Of a DNA stretch of 64,000 bases, positions 8,479-16,959 are shown in pieces. Within the stretch, counting starts at the first letter, position 1; each line of letters opens with the position of its first letter. The notes under the pieces are model-generated. The model had not been told where the DNA came from and ran no database searches. It worked only from the letters and a program-made list of their open reading frames with translations. A program made the translations under genes and the position numbers. The stretch spans positions 3,410,001-3,474,000 of the forward strand of contig NZ_OZ242342.1 of the NCBI RefSeq assembly GCF_965208555.1, given 5' to 3'. The stretch is from Poriferisodalis sp965208555. GTDB lineage: Bacteria > Actinomycetota > Acidimicrobiia > Acidimicrobiales > Poriferisodalaceae.

Positions 8479-9843
8479 GGGTCCGAGTGCCGTTTGGGCC
8501 GGTGCCGCCCGGAAAGACTGCACCGCGATCGTCCTACGGCGCCCGTATCCGGCGGCGGGAATAGCGCCGTCGGGTTGCGCGACAAGCGCAGATGCGACCT
8601 GCTCGCGGGGTGCCGATTTCGTGCCACGACCGGCGGCCTCACCGTCGCCGACAGTGGCGAGAGGAATGACGCGGGCACGCCCGGATGCGACCAGCAACGG
8701 CACCGAGGTGAGCGCAACGATCATCGCCGTCACGATGGTCACGCGGTAGCCGGCGCCGTCGATCAGCAGTCCGGCCAGCGGCGGTCCGGCTAACCCGCCG
8801 ATGCCCGCCGCGGTGTACAACGCGCCCAAGACGCCGCCGAGGCCGGCGAGCCCGAAGAGCTCTGCGGCAACTGCGGGGGACAGGGCAATGAAGCCGCCAT
8901 AGCTGCATCCCATCACCAGCGCGTAGATCACGAGGACTGGGTAGTTGTCGCCGGCGAAGAACCAGATCAAGTAGCTCAGCCCCATGATCGTGAAGGAGAG
9001 CTGGTACAGCCGCATGAGCGGCAGCACAGTGCCGAGTGCCCCGAGGGCTAGCCGGCCGAGCAGCGAAGCCAAGCCGATGATGCTGATCAGCCACTGACCG
9101 CCTGGCTTGCCAAGGTCGTCGAGGTAGTCCTTGATGTAGATGATCGGAATGAACAGGCTGGCGCTCAGCAGCATCATGGAGAAATAGAGCAGCGTGTACC
9201 GCCGGTTGTGCATGAGCCGGCGCAGCGACGGCATCTCGCTCTGGGGCGGCACGTAGGGCGGCCGCCGTGCGGCGATCGCCGCCAGCATGAGCAATCCCGT
9301 CGATACGACAGCCAGCACCTGGTAGGTGTCCCGCCAGCCGTAAAGCTCGATGAGCCATTCCGCAGCCCAAGCCCCGGCGAAATGGCCCAAGCCGATCCCG
9401 GCCACCGCGACACCCAACGCTGCGGTGCGGTGACGTTCGAACCAGCCGCCGACGACGGACACCATGGGGACGTAGGCGCATGCCACGCTGATGCCTACGC
9501 CGAGCACGTACGTCGTCATCGCCAACCACAGGCTCTGGGCCAGGCTGGTGGCCCACAGGCCGGCTCCCAGTGCGACTGCTCCGGCGAGAAGCACCCGCCG
9601 GGGTCCGTAGCGATCGCCGAGGCGGCCGGTGAACACACCGAGCACGAAGTAGAGGAACGTCGGGATCGCGAAGAGCAGCGAGGCCAAGCCGGTGCCGATG
9701 CCGAACTCGTCCCGGATGGAGGCGAGGACGACCCCGAAGCTGTAGGCCACAGCAAAAACAGCGAAGGTGGCGAGCGAGGCCGACAATGCGACGGCCCATC
9801 CGGCGGCGGAATCCAACCTCTGGCCGTTTTCGGCTGGGCTCAT
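7477..9843 (-). CDS. MFS transporter fused in frame to ferrochelatase
   Basis: One uninterrupted 788-residue frame. The first 405 or so residues form a 12-helix major facilitator of the oxalate/monocarboxylate type (GRLGDRYGPRRVLLAG loop after helix 2). After a linker of about 60 residues comes a complete ferrochelatase of the actinobacterial (coproporphyrin) type: LLLSFGGPEGPDDVMPFL, TSAFSSYSGCRQYHED, catalytic FTAHSLP, and a C-terminal CTPGCC cluster that with the SGCRQY cysteine could bind the [2Fe-2S] centre known in actinobacterial HemH. The start is ATG 9843 with GGAGG 8 nt upstream. Either this is a real membrane-tethered ferrochelatase, or hemH is translated separately from an internal ATG at 8478; no stop codon separates the two parts. 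Confidence 0.8.
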   Translation of the reverse strand: MSPAENGQRLDSAAGWAVALSASLATFAVFAVAYSFGVVLASIRDEFGIGTGLASLLFAIPTFLYFVLGVFTGRLGDRYGPRRVLLAGAVALGAGLWATSLAQSLWLAMTTYVLGVGISVACAYVPMVSVVGGWFERHRTAALGVAVAGIGLGHFAGAWAAEWLIELYGWRDTYQVLAVVSTGLLMLAAIAARRPPYVPPQSEMPSLRRLMHNRRYTLLYFSMMLLSASLFIPIIYIKDYLDDLGKPGGQWLISIIGLASLLGRLALGALGTVLPLMRLYQLSFTIMGLSYLIWFFAGDNYPVLVIYALVMGCSYGGFIALSPAVAAELFGLAGLGGVLGALYTAAGIGGLAGPPLAGLLIDGAGYRVTIVTAMIVALTSVPLLVASGRARVIPLATVGDGEAAGRGTKSAPREQVASALVAQPDGAIPAAGYGRRRTIAVQSFRAAPAQTALGPMSIDSVLLLSFGGPEGPDDVMPFLQNVAAGRDIPPERLTRVEAQYLRHGGVSPINEQNRALLAAVSSELARRRTPLACYWGNRNWHPYLGDTVGQMAAEDRRHAAVIVTSAFSSYSGCRQYHEDLAQAASTVPRAPQLSRVRVYGNHPGFAGAVAERVREALDGARLRRDVHTLFTAHSLPSRMAASCDYEAQLSDTAQAVADMAGLTGEFEVVYQSRSGPPQVPWLVPDVNDRLAQLGSMGCRTVLVVPLGFVSDHMEVLVDLDTAARAAAARAGITMVRARAVGTHPLFVEALVDLVEETAGLRSARPAVGRLGPRPDACTPGCCEVERPV

Positions 9844-10007
9844 TGCGCCGCCTCCGGCGGCTGGGACGAAGTCCTGGCCATGCTGGGTGTGGGTTGCCCT
9901 TCCAAGCACGCATGCACCGCCAGTGCGGTCACGGCGCGAACGGGCACATTACTGCCGTACCGTTGCACGGGCAGGAGCCGGCCCCACACGTGACCCTGAG
10001 CAGCGAG

Positions 10008-10304
10008 ATGTCCACCCATACCGCCAACATCTATGCCATCGGCGACCGCGCCGTCAGCGGGCTGGCCGCCAGCGGTGCTGCTGCCGGCAGTCCCGATGTC
10101 ATCGAACGTCCGGACACCCGCACGACTGAAGGCGACCACGATCGCTTCTCCCACTATGTCAACAAGACCGCCCTGACCCGCTCGGCCGTCAGCGGCGAGG
10201 CGGTCGTGGCGTTGTGCGGCAAGAAGTGGGTGCCGACACGCGACGGCGAGCGTTACCCCGTGTGCCCGGCTTGCAAGGAGATCTACGCCGCCTTGCGCTC
10301 GTGA
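10008..10304 (+). CDS. DUF3039 domain protein
   Basis: A small 98-residue protein whose second half (DHDRFSHYVNKTALTRSAV, then ALCGKKWVP and YPVCPACKEIYAAL) is the DUF3039 domain, widespread in actinobacteria and of unknown function. Three cysteines (CGKKW and CPAC) look like a small zinc-binding site. The start ATG 10008 follows a GAG-rich stretch; GTG 9990 is an in-frame alternative that adds six residues. A TACCGT hexamer at 9958-9963 may be its -10. It is divergent from the MFS-ferrochelatase gene. Confidence 0.82.
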   Translation: MSTHTANIYAIGDRAVSGLAASGAAAGSPDVIERPDTRTTEGDHDRFSHYVNKTALTRSAVSGEAVVALCGKKWVPTRDGERYPVCPACKEIYAALRS

Positions 10305-10462
10305 CCCTCCCGCACAGGTCGAGAATTTGGACCATGGCCGATTGTGAGACGCGACTAGCCTTGACTCCATCGTGACCGAGTCAACCGTCGGCATGCCCGA
10401 TTGCCGTGTGCGCGGCACCGACACATGAGTGCTGAACCGCTGACCGCTTGCGCCGGAGCCCA

Positions 10463-11425
10463 GTGACCGATACCCAGGTTCGGATACACGTTCCGGGCAA
10501 TCACCTGATGGTCGGCGTGCTGGGCCAACGCGACGAACACCTGCGTGTGGTGGCGGATCACTTCGCTGATGCCGACATCCACGTGCGCGGCAACGAGATC
10601 ACGGTCGCTGGGCCCAGCGCACCGCTCGTCGGGCAGGTGTTCGAAGAGATGGTGCATGTCCTCGAAGCCGGCCAGCGCATCGAGCCCGAGATGCTCGACC
10701 GCGTCATCGACATGGTCGAAGCCGACGAGAGCCCGAGCGACGTGCTGTCTGCCCCGATCGTGCGCGCACCCAACGGCAGGGTGGTACGTGCCAAGAGCGC
10801 CGGCCAGAAGCGCTACGTGGAACTGATTCGCTCCAACATCGTGACGTTTGCCGTCGGGCCGGCCGGCACCGGCAAGACCTGGCTGGCGGTGGCGCTGGCC
10901 GTTGATGCGCTGATGTCCAAGTCAGTGCGGCGCATCGTGCTCACCCGGCCTGCGGTGGAGGCAGGCGAGCGGCTCGGATTCCTGCCCGGGGATCTGATGG
11001 CGAAGATCGACCCGTACCTCGCTCCGCTGTACGACTCGCTGTACGACATGCTCGATGTCGAGACCGCCGCCAAGCTGCTCGAGCGCAAGACGATCGACGT
11101 GGCACCGCTGGCATTCATGCGCGGTCGCACCTTGAACGACAGCTTCATCATCCTGGACGAGGCACAGAACACCACGCCCGAGCAGATGAAGATGTTCCTG
11201 ACCAGGATCGGCTTCGGCTCCAAGGTGGTTGTGACCGGCGACCGGACCCAGATCGACGTGCCGGGCGGCAAGAGCGGCCTCATCGATGTGGAGCAGGCAC
11301 TGGACGGCATTCCCGGGCTTGCCTTTGCGCGCCTCGGCAGGCGGGACATCACCCGGCATCGCATCGTCGGCGACATCGTGGCGGCATATGACCGACGTGA
11401 CGCGAAACGCAACGGCAGCGAGTGA
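10463..11425 (+). CDS. PhoH-family ATPase
   Basis: A 320-residue P-loop ATPase of the PhoH/PhoL family, which accompanies YbeY and is linked to RNA processing and ribosome maturation. It has an N-terminal KH-like region, Walker A GPAGTGKT (132-139), TRPAVEAGERLGFLPGDL, and Walker B SFIILDEAQN with GDRTQID. The start is taken as GTG 10463 with GGAG five bases upstream; TTG 10448 would add five residues. ybeY overlaps its end by 38 bp, so the two are co-translated. Upstream, a TAGCCT hexamer (10356-10361) precedes a possible 18-codon leader frame (10372-10428) of unknown significance. Confidence 0.93.
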   Translation: MTDTQVRIHVPGNHLMVGVLGQRDEHLRVVADHFADADIHVRGNEITVAGPSAPLVGQVFEEMVHVLEAGQRIEPEMLDRVIDMVEADESPSDVLSAPIVRAPNGRVVRAKSAGQKRYVELIRSNIVTFAVGPAGTGKTWLAVALAVDALMSKSVRRIVLTRPAVEAGERLGFLPGDLMAKIDPYLAPLYDSLYDMLDVETAAKLLERKTIDVAPLAFMRGRTLNDSFIILDEAQNTTPEQMKMFLTRIGFGSKVVVTGDRTQIDVPGGKSGLIDVEQALDGIPGLAFARLGRRDITRHRIVGDIVAAYDRRDAKRNGSE

Positions 11426-11996
11426 ACCGGCGGCGGAGGGACGCTCAGGAGTCCGTCGCGCCGCGCAGGCCGACGGCTGCGCCCCCCGCGTCAGCGAGCA
11501 CCGCGTGCTGATCGCAGATCGTCAGGACGACGTCAGACTCGACACCCAGCGCTACCGGACCCTCGTCCGGCAGGTGCTGGAGGCCGAAGGGGTGCCACCC
11601 GGCTCGGAAACAGCGCTCACGTTTGTCGGTACCACGGAGATGGCACAGCTGAACGAAGCTCACATGGGCCATGCGGGACCGACCGATGTGCTCGCGTTCC
11701 CGTTGGATCTTGCGGCGGGGGTGACGGCGCCAGACCGTCCCGGGCCCGCCCCCGCCCTGGTCGGCGACATCGTGGTGTGTCCCGCCGTGGCTGCGGAGAA
11801 TGCAGCGGCAGGTGCCGGATCTCGACCGGGCCACGACGGCAGCGTCGCGGCCGAGGTCGACCTGCTGGTGGTGCACGGGGTGCTGCACTTGCTCGGCATG
11901 GACCACGCGGAGCCTGCCGAAGCCGCTGCCATGCGCGCCCGCGAGGCGGCGCACCTGCGCAGCCTGTCGAGCGCGAGCCCGGGGAGCTGCTCGTGA
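11388..11996 (+). CDS. ybeY: Endoribonuclease YbeY
   Basis: Metal-dependent RNase that matures rRNA 3' ends and takes part in ribosome quality control. The 202-residue protein has the defining HGVLHLLGMDH zinc motif near residue 165 and the upstream LNEAHMGHAGPTDVLAFPLD segment. The ATG at 11388 lies inside the phoH end and its TGA overlaps the next GTG (GTGA), so phoH, ybeY and the CorC-like gene form one translationally coupled operon. The N-terminal 40 residues are low-complexity and GTG 11397 is a close alternative start. The loop between the two conserved parts (about 110-140) is longer than usual. Confidence 0.93.
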   Translation: MTDVTRNATAASEPAAEGRSGVRRAAQADGCAPRVSEHRVLIADRQDDVRLDTQRYRTLVRQVLEAEGVPPGSETALTFVGTTEMAQLNEAHMGHAGPTDVLAFPLDLAAGVTAPDRPGPAPALVGDIVVCPAVAAENAAAGAGSRPGHDGSVAAEVDLLVVHGVLHLLGMDHAEPAEAAAMRAREAAHLRSLSSASPGSCS

Positions 11997-13357
11997 ACTG
12001 GGTGCTGGGCGCGCTCGCGGCGACGATCCTGCTCGTGGCGGCCATGTTCCTGCGATTGGTCGAGGCGACGTTCGTGCGTCTAGGGCGAGCCCGCGCTTCG
12101 GGCTTGGACGAATCCAACGGGAACGGTGAGCGCCACAACGGCGACCGCGACAACGGGCACGCCGGCGCTGCGCAGAAGGCCTCGCTGCAGGAACTGGTGG
12201 CGGACCGCGAGATCGTCTTGGGCCCTGTCTCGTTGCTGCGCGTCCTGGCCCAAGTGACGCTGGTGGGCGGTGTCACCTGGATTGCAGCGAGCCGTACTGG
12301 CCCGGCGGGCATCGTCGCGGCCATGGCCGTCACGGCCATCGTGCTGTTCGGCGTCACCGAAGCCATGCCCCGACGCTGGGGGGTCGAGGCCAACGACCGC
12401 ATGGCCCGGGTGCTGGCACCGGTCGCTCGTGTGCTGAGCCGCACAGGACCGCTCGCCTGGGTTGCGCGGCTGCTGGCATTCCCGGCCAGGGCAGTGGGAC
12501 CTGCCGCGACGCAGGGCGACAGCGGTGAGATCACCGAGGATGAGCTGGTGGCGCTGGCATCCGCCGCGGCCCAGGCCAGGCTGATCGAGGACAGCGAGGC
12601 GGAGCTGATCGGCCAGATCATGGAGCTCGGCGACACCATTGTGCGAGAGGTGATGGTGCCCCGTCCCGACATGGTCACTGTCAGCAGAAATGACAGTGTC
12701 GCGGAGGCGCTGGAGCGGGTCATCGCGTCGGGCTTCACCCGCTTGCCGGTGACCGCCGACAGCGTCGACGACTTGCAGGGAATCGTGCTGGCGAAGGACC
12801 TCGTCGCTGCCTACCTGCATGGCACCCCGTCAGACGGACCAGATTCCGGTGGTGTGGTGACGTGCGCGCAGGTGCTGCGACCGGCCACCTTTGTTCCCGA
12901 GACGAAGCGGGTCAGCGACCTGATGCGTGAGATGCAGGAGTCCAAATCGCATCTCGCCATCGCCGTTGATGAGTACGGCGGCGTGGCTGGGCTGGTCACG
13001 CTCGAGGACATCATCGAAGAGCTCGTCGGGGAGATCGCCGATGAGTACGACGCCGACGAGGCCCTGGTTCAGGTCGTCGGCGAGGACGCGTTCCAGTTCT
13101 CGGGCCGGCTGCCGGCGTCGAGACTGGCCGAGGTGCTGGAACTGCGGCTGCCCGATGGCGACTGGGACACGGTCGGCGGTCTGGTGCTGGACCGCATGGG
13201 CCATGTGCCCGAGACGGGAGAGACCACCGAGCTGGACGGCTGGTGCCTGTCGGCGGTTGAGGTGGAGGGACGGCGCATCAACCTCGTCGGCGCCCGGCGG
13301 GGCCCCGCTGCAGACAGCCCGGGATCGGCAGGCGTCGGCTCAGCGGGTTCTGCCTGA
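11993..13357 (+). CDS. CNNM/CorC-HlyC family membrane protein with CBS pair
   Basis: A 454-residue member of the UPF0053 family (CorC/HlyC), linked to divalent cation efflux or homeostasis. Order: an N-terminal membrane segment, a charged low-complexity loop (ESNGNGERHNGDRDNG), two further membrane segments forming a reduced DUF21 region, two CBS domains (REVMVPRPDMVTV; VDEYGGVAGLVTLEDIIEEL), and a C-terminal CorC_HlyC transporter-associated domain (FQFSGRLPASRLAEVLEL). GTG 11993 overlaps the ybeY stop and has GGGGAG upstream. Era follows within 15 bp. This gene order, phoH-ybeY-corC-era, is conserved in many bacteria. Confidence 0.9.
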   Translation: MNWVLGALAATILLVAAMFLRLVEATFVRLGRARASGLDESNGNGERHNGDRDNGHAGAAQKASLQELVADREIVLGPVSLLRVLAQVTLVGGVTWIAASRTGPAGIVAAMAVTAIVLFGVTEAMPRRWGVEANDRMARVLAPVARVLSRTGPLAWVARLLAFPARAVGPAATQGDSGEITEDELVALASAAAQARLIEDSEAELIGQIMELGDTIVREVMVPRPDMVTVSRNDSVAEALERVIASGFTRLPVTADSVDDLQGIVLAKDLVAAYLHGTPSDGPDSGGVVTCAQVLRPATFVPETKRVSDLMREMQESKSHLAIAVDEYGGVAGLVTLEDIIEELVGEIADEYDADEALVQVVGEDAFQFSGRLPASRLAEVLELRLPDGDWDTVGGLVLDRMGHVPETGETTELDGWCLSAVEVEGRRINLVGARRGPAADSPGSAGVGSAGSA

Positions 13358-13371
13358 GCCTGGAGCAAGGG

Positions 13372-14253
13372 GTGCGCTCAGGCTTTGTGACCTTGGTCGG
13401 GCGCCCCAATGCGGGCAAGTCCACGCTGCTGAACTGCCTTGTGGGGGCAAAGGTCAGCATCACCTCCGACAAGCCCCAGACAACACGCCTGCGGGTCATG
13501 GGCGTTCGGCACCTGCCGGATGCGCAGATCGTCTTCGTGGACACGCCCGGGATCGGTAAGCCGGTCACCTCATTGGGCGAACAGCTGAATGAGACCGCCA
13601 GGACGGCGATTGCCGAGCTGGAGCCGGTCGACGTCATCTGCATGGTCATCGACGCGACCGCGCCGCTGGGCCGTGGCGATCGCCTGGTCTGGGAGTCGCT
13701 GCCTCCGGGCGTGTCCACCGTGGTCGCCGTGACCAAGTGCGACCGGGCGTCGAGAGCGCAGGTAGCGGCCCAGCTGGCGGCCGCCGGGGAGTTCGATGCC
13801 GGCGCGTACTTCCCCGTGTCGGGCACGACCGGCGACGGCACCGCTGCCCTCATCGAACATCTGGCGGCCGGCCTGAGCGAGGGCCCTGCCTATTTTCCGC
13901 CCGAGAGCGTCACCGATCTGCCCGACGCCTGGCGCATCTCCGAGGCAGTGCGCGAGCAGTTGCTGGCGCGCTTGGGCGACGAGCTGCCCTACAGCATCGC
14001 AGTGCGCGTCACCGAGTGGGAGCCCACTCGCATCCGCTGCGACATCGCCGTCGAGCGTGCATCGCAGAAGGGCATTGTCATCGGTCGAGGCGGTCGGATG
14101 CTGCGAGAGGTGGGCACGGCGGCGCGCCGTGAACTGGGCCTCGACGGCGTGTACCTGGAGCTTCGGGTGCGCGTCGAACCGGATTGGCAGCGCACGCCTG
14201 ACGCCGTCGCTCGCATGCTCGCGCCCGAAGCCCCCTCACGCCCTCACGACTGA
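13372..14253 (+). CDS. era: GTPase Era
   Basis: Essential GTPase that binds the 3' end of 16S rRNA and checks 30S assembly. The 293 residues contain G1 GRPNAGKS (10-17), switch I QTTR, G3 DTPG (57-60), G4 TKCD (121-124, replacing the usual NKxD), G5 SGTTG (150-154), and a C-terminal KH domain with GIVIGRGGRML (about 234-244). GTG 13372 has GGAGCAAGG upstream. The Asn-to-Thr change in G4 is tolerated in several Era and related TRAFAC GTPases. It is the last gene of the phoH-ybeY-corC-era operon and converges on dinG. Confidence 0.96.
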   Translation: MRSGFVTLVGRPNAGKSTLLNCLVGAKVSITSDKPQTTRLRVMGVRHLPDAQIVFVDTPGIGKPVTSLGEQLNETARTAIAELEPVDVICMVIDATAPLGRGDRLVWESLPPGVSTVVAVTKCDRASRAQVAAQLAAAGEFDAGAYFPVSGTTGDGTAALIEHLAAGLSEGPAYFPPESVTDLPDAWRISEAVREQLLARLGDELPYSIAVRVTEWEPTRIRCDIAVERASQKGIVIGRGGRMLREVGTAARRELGLDGVYLELRVRVEPDWQRTPDAVARMLAPEAPSRPHD

Positions 14254-14282
14254 CGATTCCGCTGCATCACGGAGGAGGCCGG

Positions 14283-16178
14283 TCAGTGCGCGCATCCTCG
14301 AAGGAACTCGATCGCCTCGGTCTGGTCGATGCTGCGACGCATGGGCGGCAGCGGATCGAGCAGGCGCGACCGGTAGCGGGCCGTGGCGAGCCGCGAGTCG
14401 AGCACCGCCACCACCCCCCGGTCTGTGGTGGTGCGGATCAGCCGTCCCACACCTTGGGCCAGCATGTCTGCGGCGTTGGGCACGTCGACGGTCATGAAGG
14501 CATCGGGACCGGCGGCCTCGCGCCGAGCTGCAGCCAGGGGCTCGTTGGGCCGTGTGAAGGGGAGCCGGTCGATGGCAAGCAGCGACAGGGCAGGCCCGGC
14601 CACATCCACGCCCTGCCAGAAGCTCATCGTGCCGCACACCACCGTCGTGGGATCGTCACCGAGCGCCTCGAGCAGCGCCGCGTTCGACAGCTCGCCGCCC
14701 TGGCGCAGCACCCGCATGCCGCTGAGACGCTCAGTGAGCGCATCCGCGGTTTCAGTGAGCGCGCGCCAGCTCGTGAACAACGCGAGCGTGCGTCCGCCCA
14801 CGGCGGAGATGAGCGCCGCCAGCTCGGTGATCGCTGCGGCGCGGTAGGCCTCGTCGGTGGGGGCAGGCAGGTGCCGGGCGCAGTACAGCAGCGCGTTGGT
14901 CCGGTAGTCGAACGGGCTGCCCACCGAGAGGTACGTGTGGTCGGCGGCCGGCACGCCGAGCCGCTGGACAAAGTGCGGGCCGAGCGTCGCGCTGGTGAGC
15001 ACGCATGATTGCCGGCCCCACAGCCGGCTGGCGAGCAGGTCACCGACGTCGAGCGGTGCCAGCCGGAGGCGGCCGCGGCCTTCGACCAAAATGACGGTTC
15101 CCTGCGGAGGGTCCAGCGCGACACGCAGCGCAGTCAACGACTCCGCCGCGAGCCGGGCGACGCGCAGCCGTTCCAGTTCTGCGGCTTCGTCGGTACTGCC
15201 TGACCGCAGCTCGGAGGCGAGTTCGACGACACGGCCGTCGGCGACCTCGAGCAGGCTGGCCAGATCACCGGTGATCGCGCCCAGGCGGGTGTCGCGCAGG
15301 GGACTGAGTTCATCGGCCAGACGGTCCGACATGTCAGCCACGGCATCCGCCGCCGCGCCCGCAGCACCCACGGCGCGCGCTTCGGTCGCCAGCCGCGTGA
15401 AGCCGGCAGGGGTGATCTCCAGGCCTGCGACCTGGGTGACGACCGGCTCGAGCTGGTGGGCCTCGTCGAATATGACTGCTTCGTGCGGCCCGAACAGGTA
15501 TCCGTCGCCGAACAGGTCGATGCAGTACAGGTGCTGGTTGGTCACCACGATGTCGGCTCTCGCGGACCGGGCCCGGGCGTCCTCTGCAAAGCAGTTGTGC
15601 CCCTGGGGGCAGCGCTCGGCGCCGATGCACTCCGTGCTGCTCACCGACACCGACGACCACACGTGCCCGTCGGGCGCGACGGCCAGCTCCGAACGGTCGC
15701 CGGTACGCGTTCGGGGCGCCCACTCCCCGATGTGCGCGAGCTGGCGCTGTCGGGCCAGCTCGGCGGGCGAGGCAGGACCGCCCGCCATATCGAGCCGCTG
15801 CTGGGCATGCTCGCCGAAACGGTGGCGGCAGAGGTAGTTGTTGCGTCCCTTCAGGACTTCCCATCGCACGGGGCGTCCGAGCACCCTGGCCATTCCGGCC
15901 GCCACCAGCGGAAGGTCCTTGCCCACGAGCTGATCCTGCAACGCCAGGGTCGCTGTGGCGATCACGACCCGCTTGCCGGCCGCAGCCGCAAGCGCGGCCG
16001 GCACCAGGTAGGCGAGCGACTTGCCCACGCCCGTGCCGGCTTGGCACAGCAGCGTGCCCCCGCCGGCCATGGTGTCGTGCACCGCGGCTGCCATCTCGGC
16101 TTGGCCCCCTCGTTGCTCGCCGCCGCCCGGAAGCTCCGCGACCACTGCGTCGAGTGCTTCGGAAGGTACGTCGCTCAT
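14283..16178 (-). CDS. DinG/XPD-type ATP-dependent DNA helicase
   Basis: A 631-residue superfamily 2 helicase of the XPD/DinG group, which unwinds DNA 5' to 3' and can remove R-loops or act in repair. Motifs: Walker A AGTGVGKS (47-54), motif Ia IATATLALQDQL, a cysteine group with one Cys in NNYLCRHRF and three in ECIGAERCPQGHNCF that matches the [4Fe-4S] domain of the family, Walker B VIFDEAH, motif V-like GTMSFWQGVDV, and motif VI QGVGRLIR. The start is ATG 16178 preceded by GGAAGAG; open frame further upstream is antisense to uppS and not coding. It shares a 24-bp promoter gap with uppS. Confidence 0.92.
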   Translation of the reverse strand: MSDVPSEALDAVVAELPGGGEQRGGQAEMAAAVHDTMAGGGTLLCQAGTGVGKSLAYLVPAALAAAAGKRVVIATATLALQDQLVGKDLPLVAAGMARVLGRPVRWEVLKGRNNYLCRHRFGEHAQQRLDMAGGPASPAELARQRQLAHIGEWAPRTRTGDRSELAVAPDGHVWSSVSVSSTECIGAERCPQGHNCFAEDARARSARADIVVTNQHLYCIDLFGDGYLFGPHEAVIFDEAHQLEPVVTQVAGLEITPAGFTRLATEARAVGAAGAAADAVADMSDRLADELSPLRDTRLGAITGDLASLLEVADGRVVELASELRSGSTDEAAELERLRVARLAAESLTALRVALDPPQGTVILVEGRGRLRLAPLDVGDLLASRLWGRQSCVLTSATLGPHFVQRLGVPAADHTYLSVGSPFDYRTNALLYCARHLPAPTDEAYRAAAITELAALISAVGGRTLALFTSWRALTETADALTERLSGMRVLRQGGELSNAALLEALGDDPTTVVCGTMSFWQGVDVAGPALSLLAIDRLPFTRPNEPLAAARREAAGPDAFMTVDVPNAADMLAQGVGRLIRTTTDRGVVAVLDSRLATARYRSRLLDPLPPMRRSIDQTEAIEFLRGCAH

Positions 16179-16185
16179 CTCTTCC

Positions 16186-16195
16186 GTTCTACCCT
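16186..16195. promoter_or_regulatory. Overlapping divergent -10 elements of dinG and uppS
   Basis: In the 24-bp gap, plus-strand TACCCT (16190-16195) lies 7 nt before the uppS GTG, and minus-strand TAGAAC (complement of 16186-16191) lies 7 nt before the dinG ATG. The two hexamers share the TA dinucleotide at 16190-16191, so one melted region could serve both genes. Confidence 0.55.
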
Positions 16196-16202
16196 GCGCA
16201 GT

Positions 16203-16925
16203 GTGAAGCGAGGTGCGGGAATCGACGTGTCGCGCCTGCCGACTCATGTGGCCTGCGTGATGGACGGCAACGGACGCTGGGCCCAAGCGCGCGGGTTGCC
16301 GCGGACCGAAGGCCATGCCGCCGGCGAAGAGGCGTTGATCGACACGGTGGAGGGTGCGGCCGAGATCGGCCTGTCGTGGCTCACCGTGTACGCGTTCAGC
16401 ACGGAGAACTGGCGTCGCCCGCCCTCGGAGGTGCGTTTCCTCATGGGCTTCAACGAGTCGTTGCTGGTGCGGCGCAGTCGTGAGCTGCACGAGCAGAACG
16501 TGCGGATTCGCTTTGTCGGGCGGCCCGATGCCCGCATCCCGCGCCGGGTTCGGGCGCGTATCGACGAGGCGGTCGAGCTCACCGCGGCGAATACCGGCCT
16601 CACGTTCACCGTGGCGTTCAACTACGGCGGCAGAGCCGAGATCGTCGATGCCGCAGCCGGCCTGGTGCGGGCGGGCGTCCCGGCCGACGAGATCGACGAG
16701 GCAGCGCTGGTGAAACACCTCTACGACGCCGAGATGCCCGAGGTGGATCTCATGATCCGGACCTCCGGCGAGAACCGGCTGTCGAATTTCCTGCTGTGGC
16801 AGATGGCGTACAGCGAGCTGGTGTTCACCGACACGCTGTGGCCGGACTTCCGGAGGGGGGACCTGTTCGACGCCATCTGCATCTACCAGGCGCGCGACCG
16901 GCGTTTTGGCGGCCTGAACCGCTGA
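16203..16925 (+). CDS. uppS: Isoprenyl transferase (undecaprenyl diphosphate synthase type)
   Basis: cis-Prenyltransferase that elongates farnesyl-type diphosphates to the lipid carrier for cell-wall synthesis. The 240-residue protein has VMDGNGRWAQARGLPRTEGH (catalytic Asp and phosphate site) near residue 20, YAFSTENWRRP, and the C-terminal RTSGENRLSNFLLWQMAYSE block. The start GTG 16203 is 7 nt after a TACCCT -10 and lacks a Shine-Dalgarno, so it is probably leaderless. recO follows 34 bp downstream with its own GGAG, as in many actinobacteria where uppS and recO are neighbours. Confidence 0.95.
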   Translation: MKRGAGIDVSRLPTHVACVMDGNGRWAQARGLPRTEGHAAGEEALIDTVEGAAEIGLSWLTVYAFSTENWRRPPSEVRFLMGFNESLLVRRSRELHEQNVRIRFVGRPDARIPRRVRARIDEAVELTAANTGLTFTVAFNYGGRAEIVDAAAGLVRAGVPADEIDEAALVKHLYDAEMPEVDLMIRTSGENRLSNFLLWQMAYSELVFTDTLWPDFRRGDLFDAICIYQARDRRFGGLNR

Positions 16926-16959
16926 AATCACACCACGAGGCTGGGGGACATCGGAGCAG

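Noticed and set aside
10372..10428. 18-codon leader peptide upstream of phoH
   Set aside because: It has a -10-like hexamer before it but no repeated regulatory codons or attenuator structure; noted only in the phoH entry.
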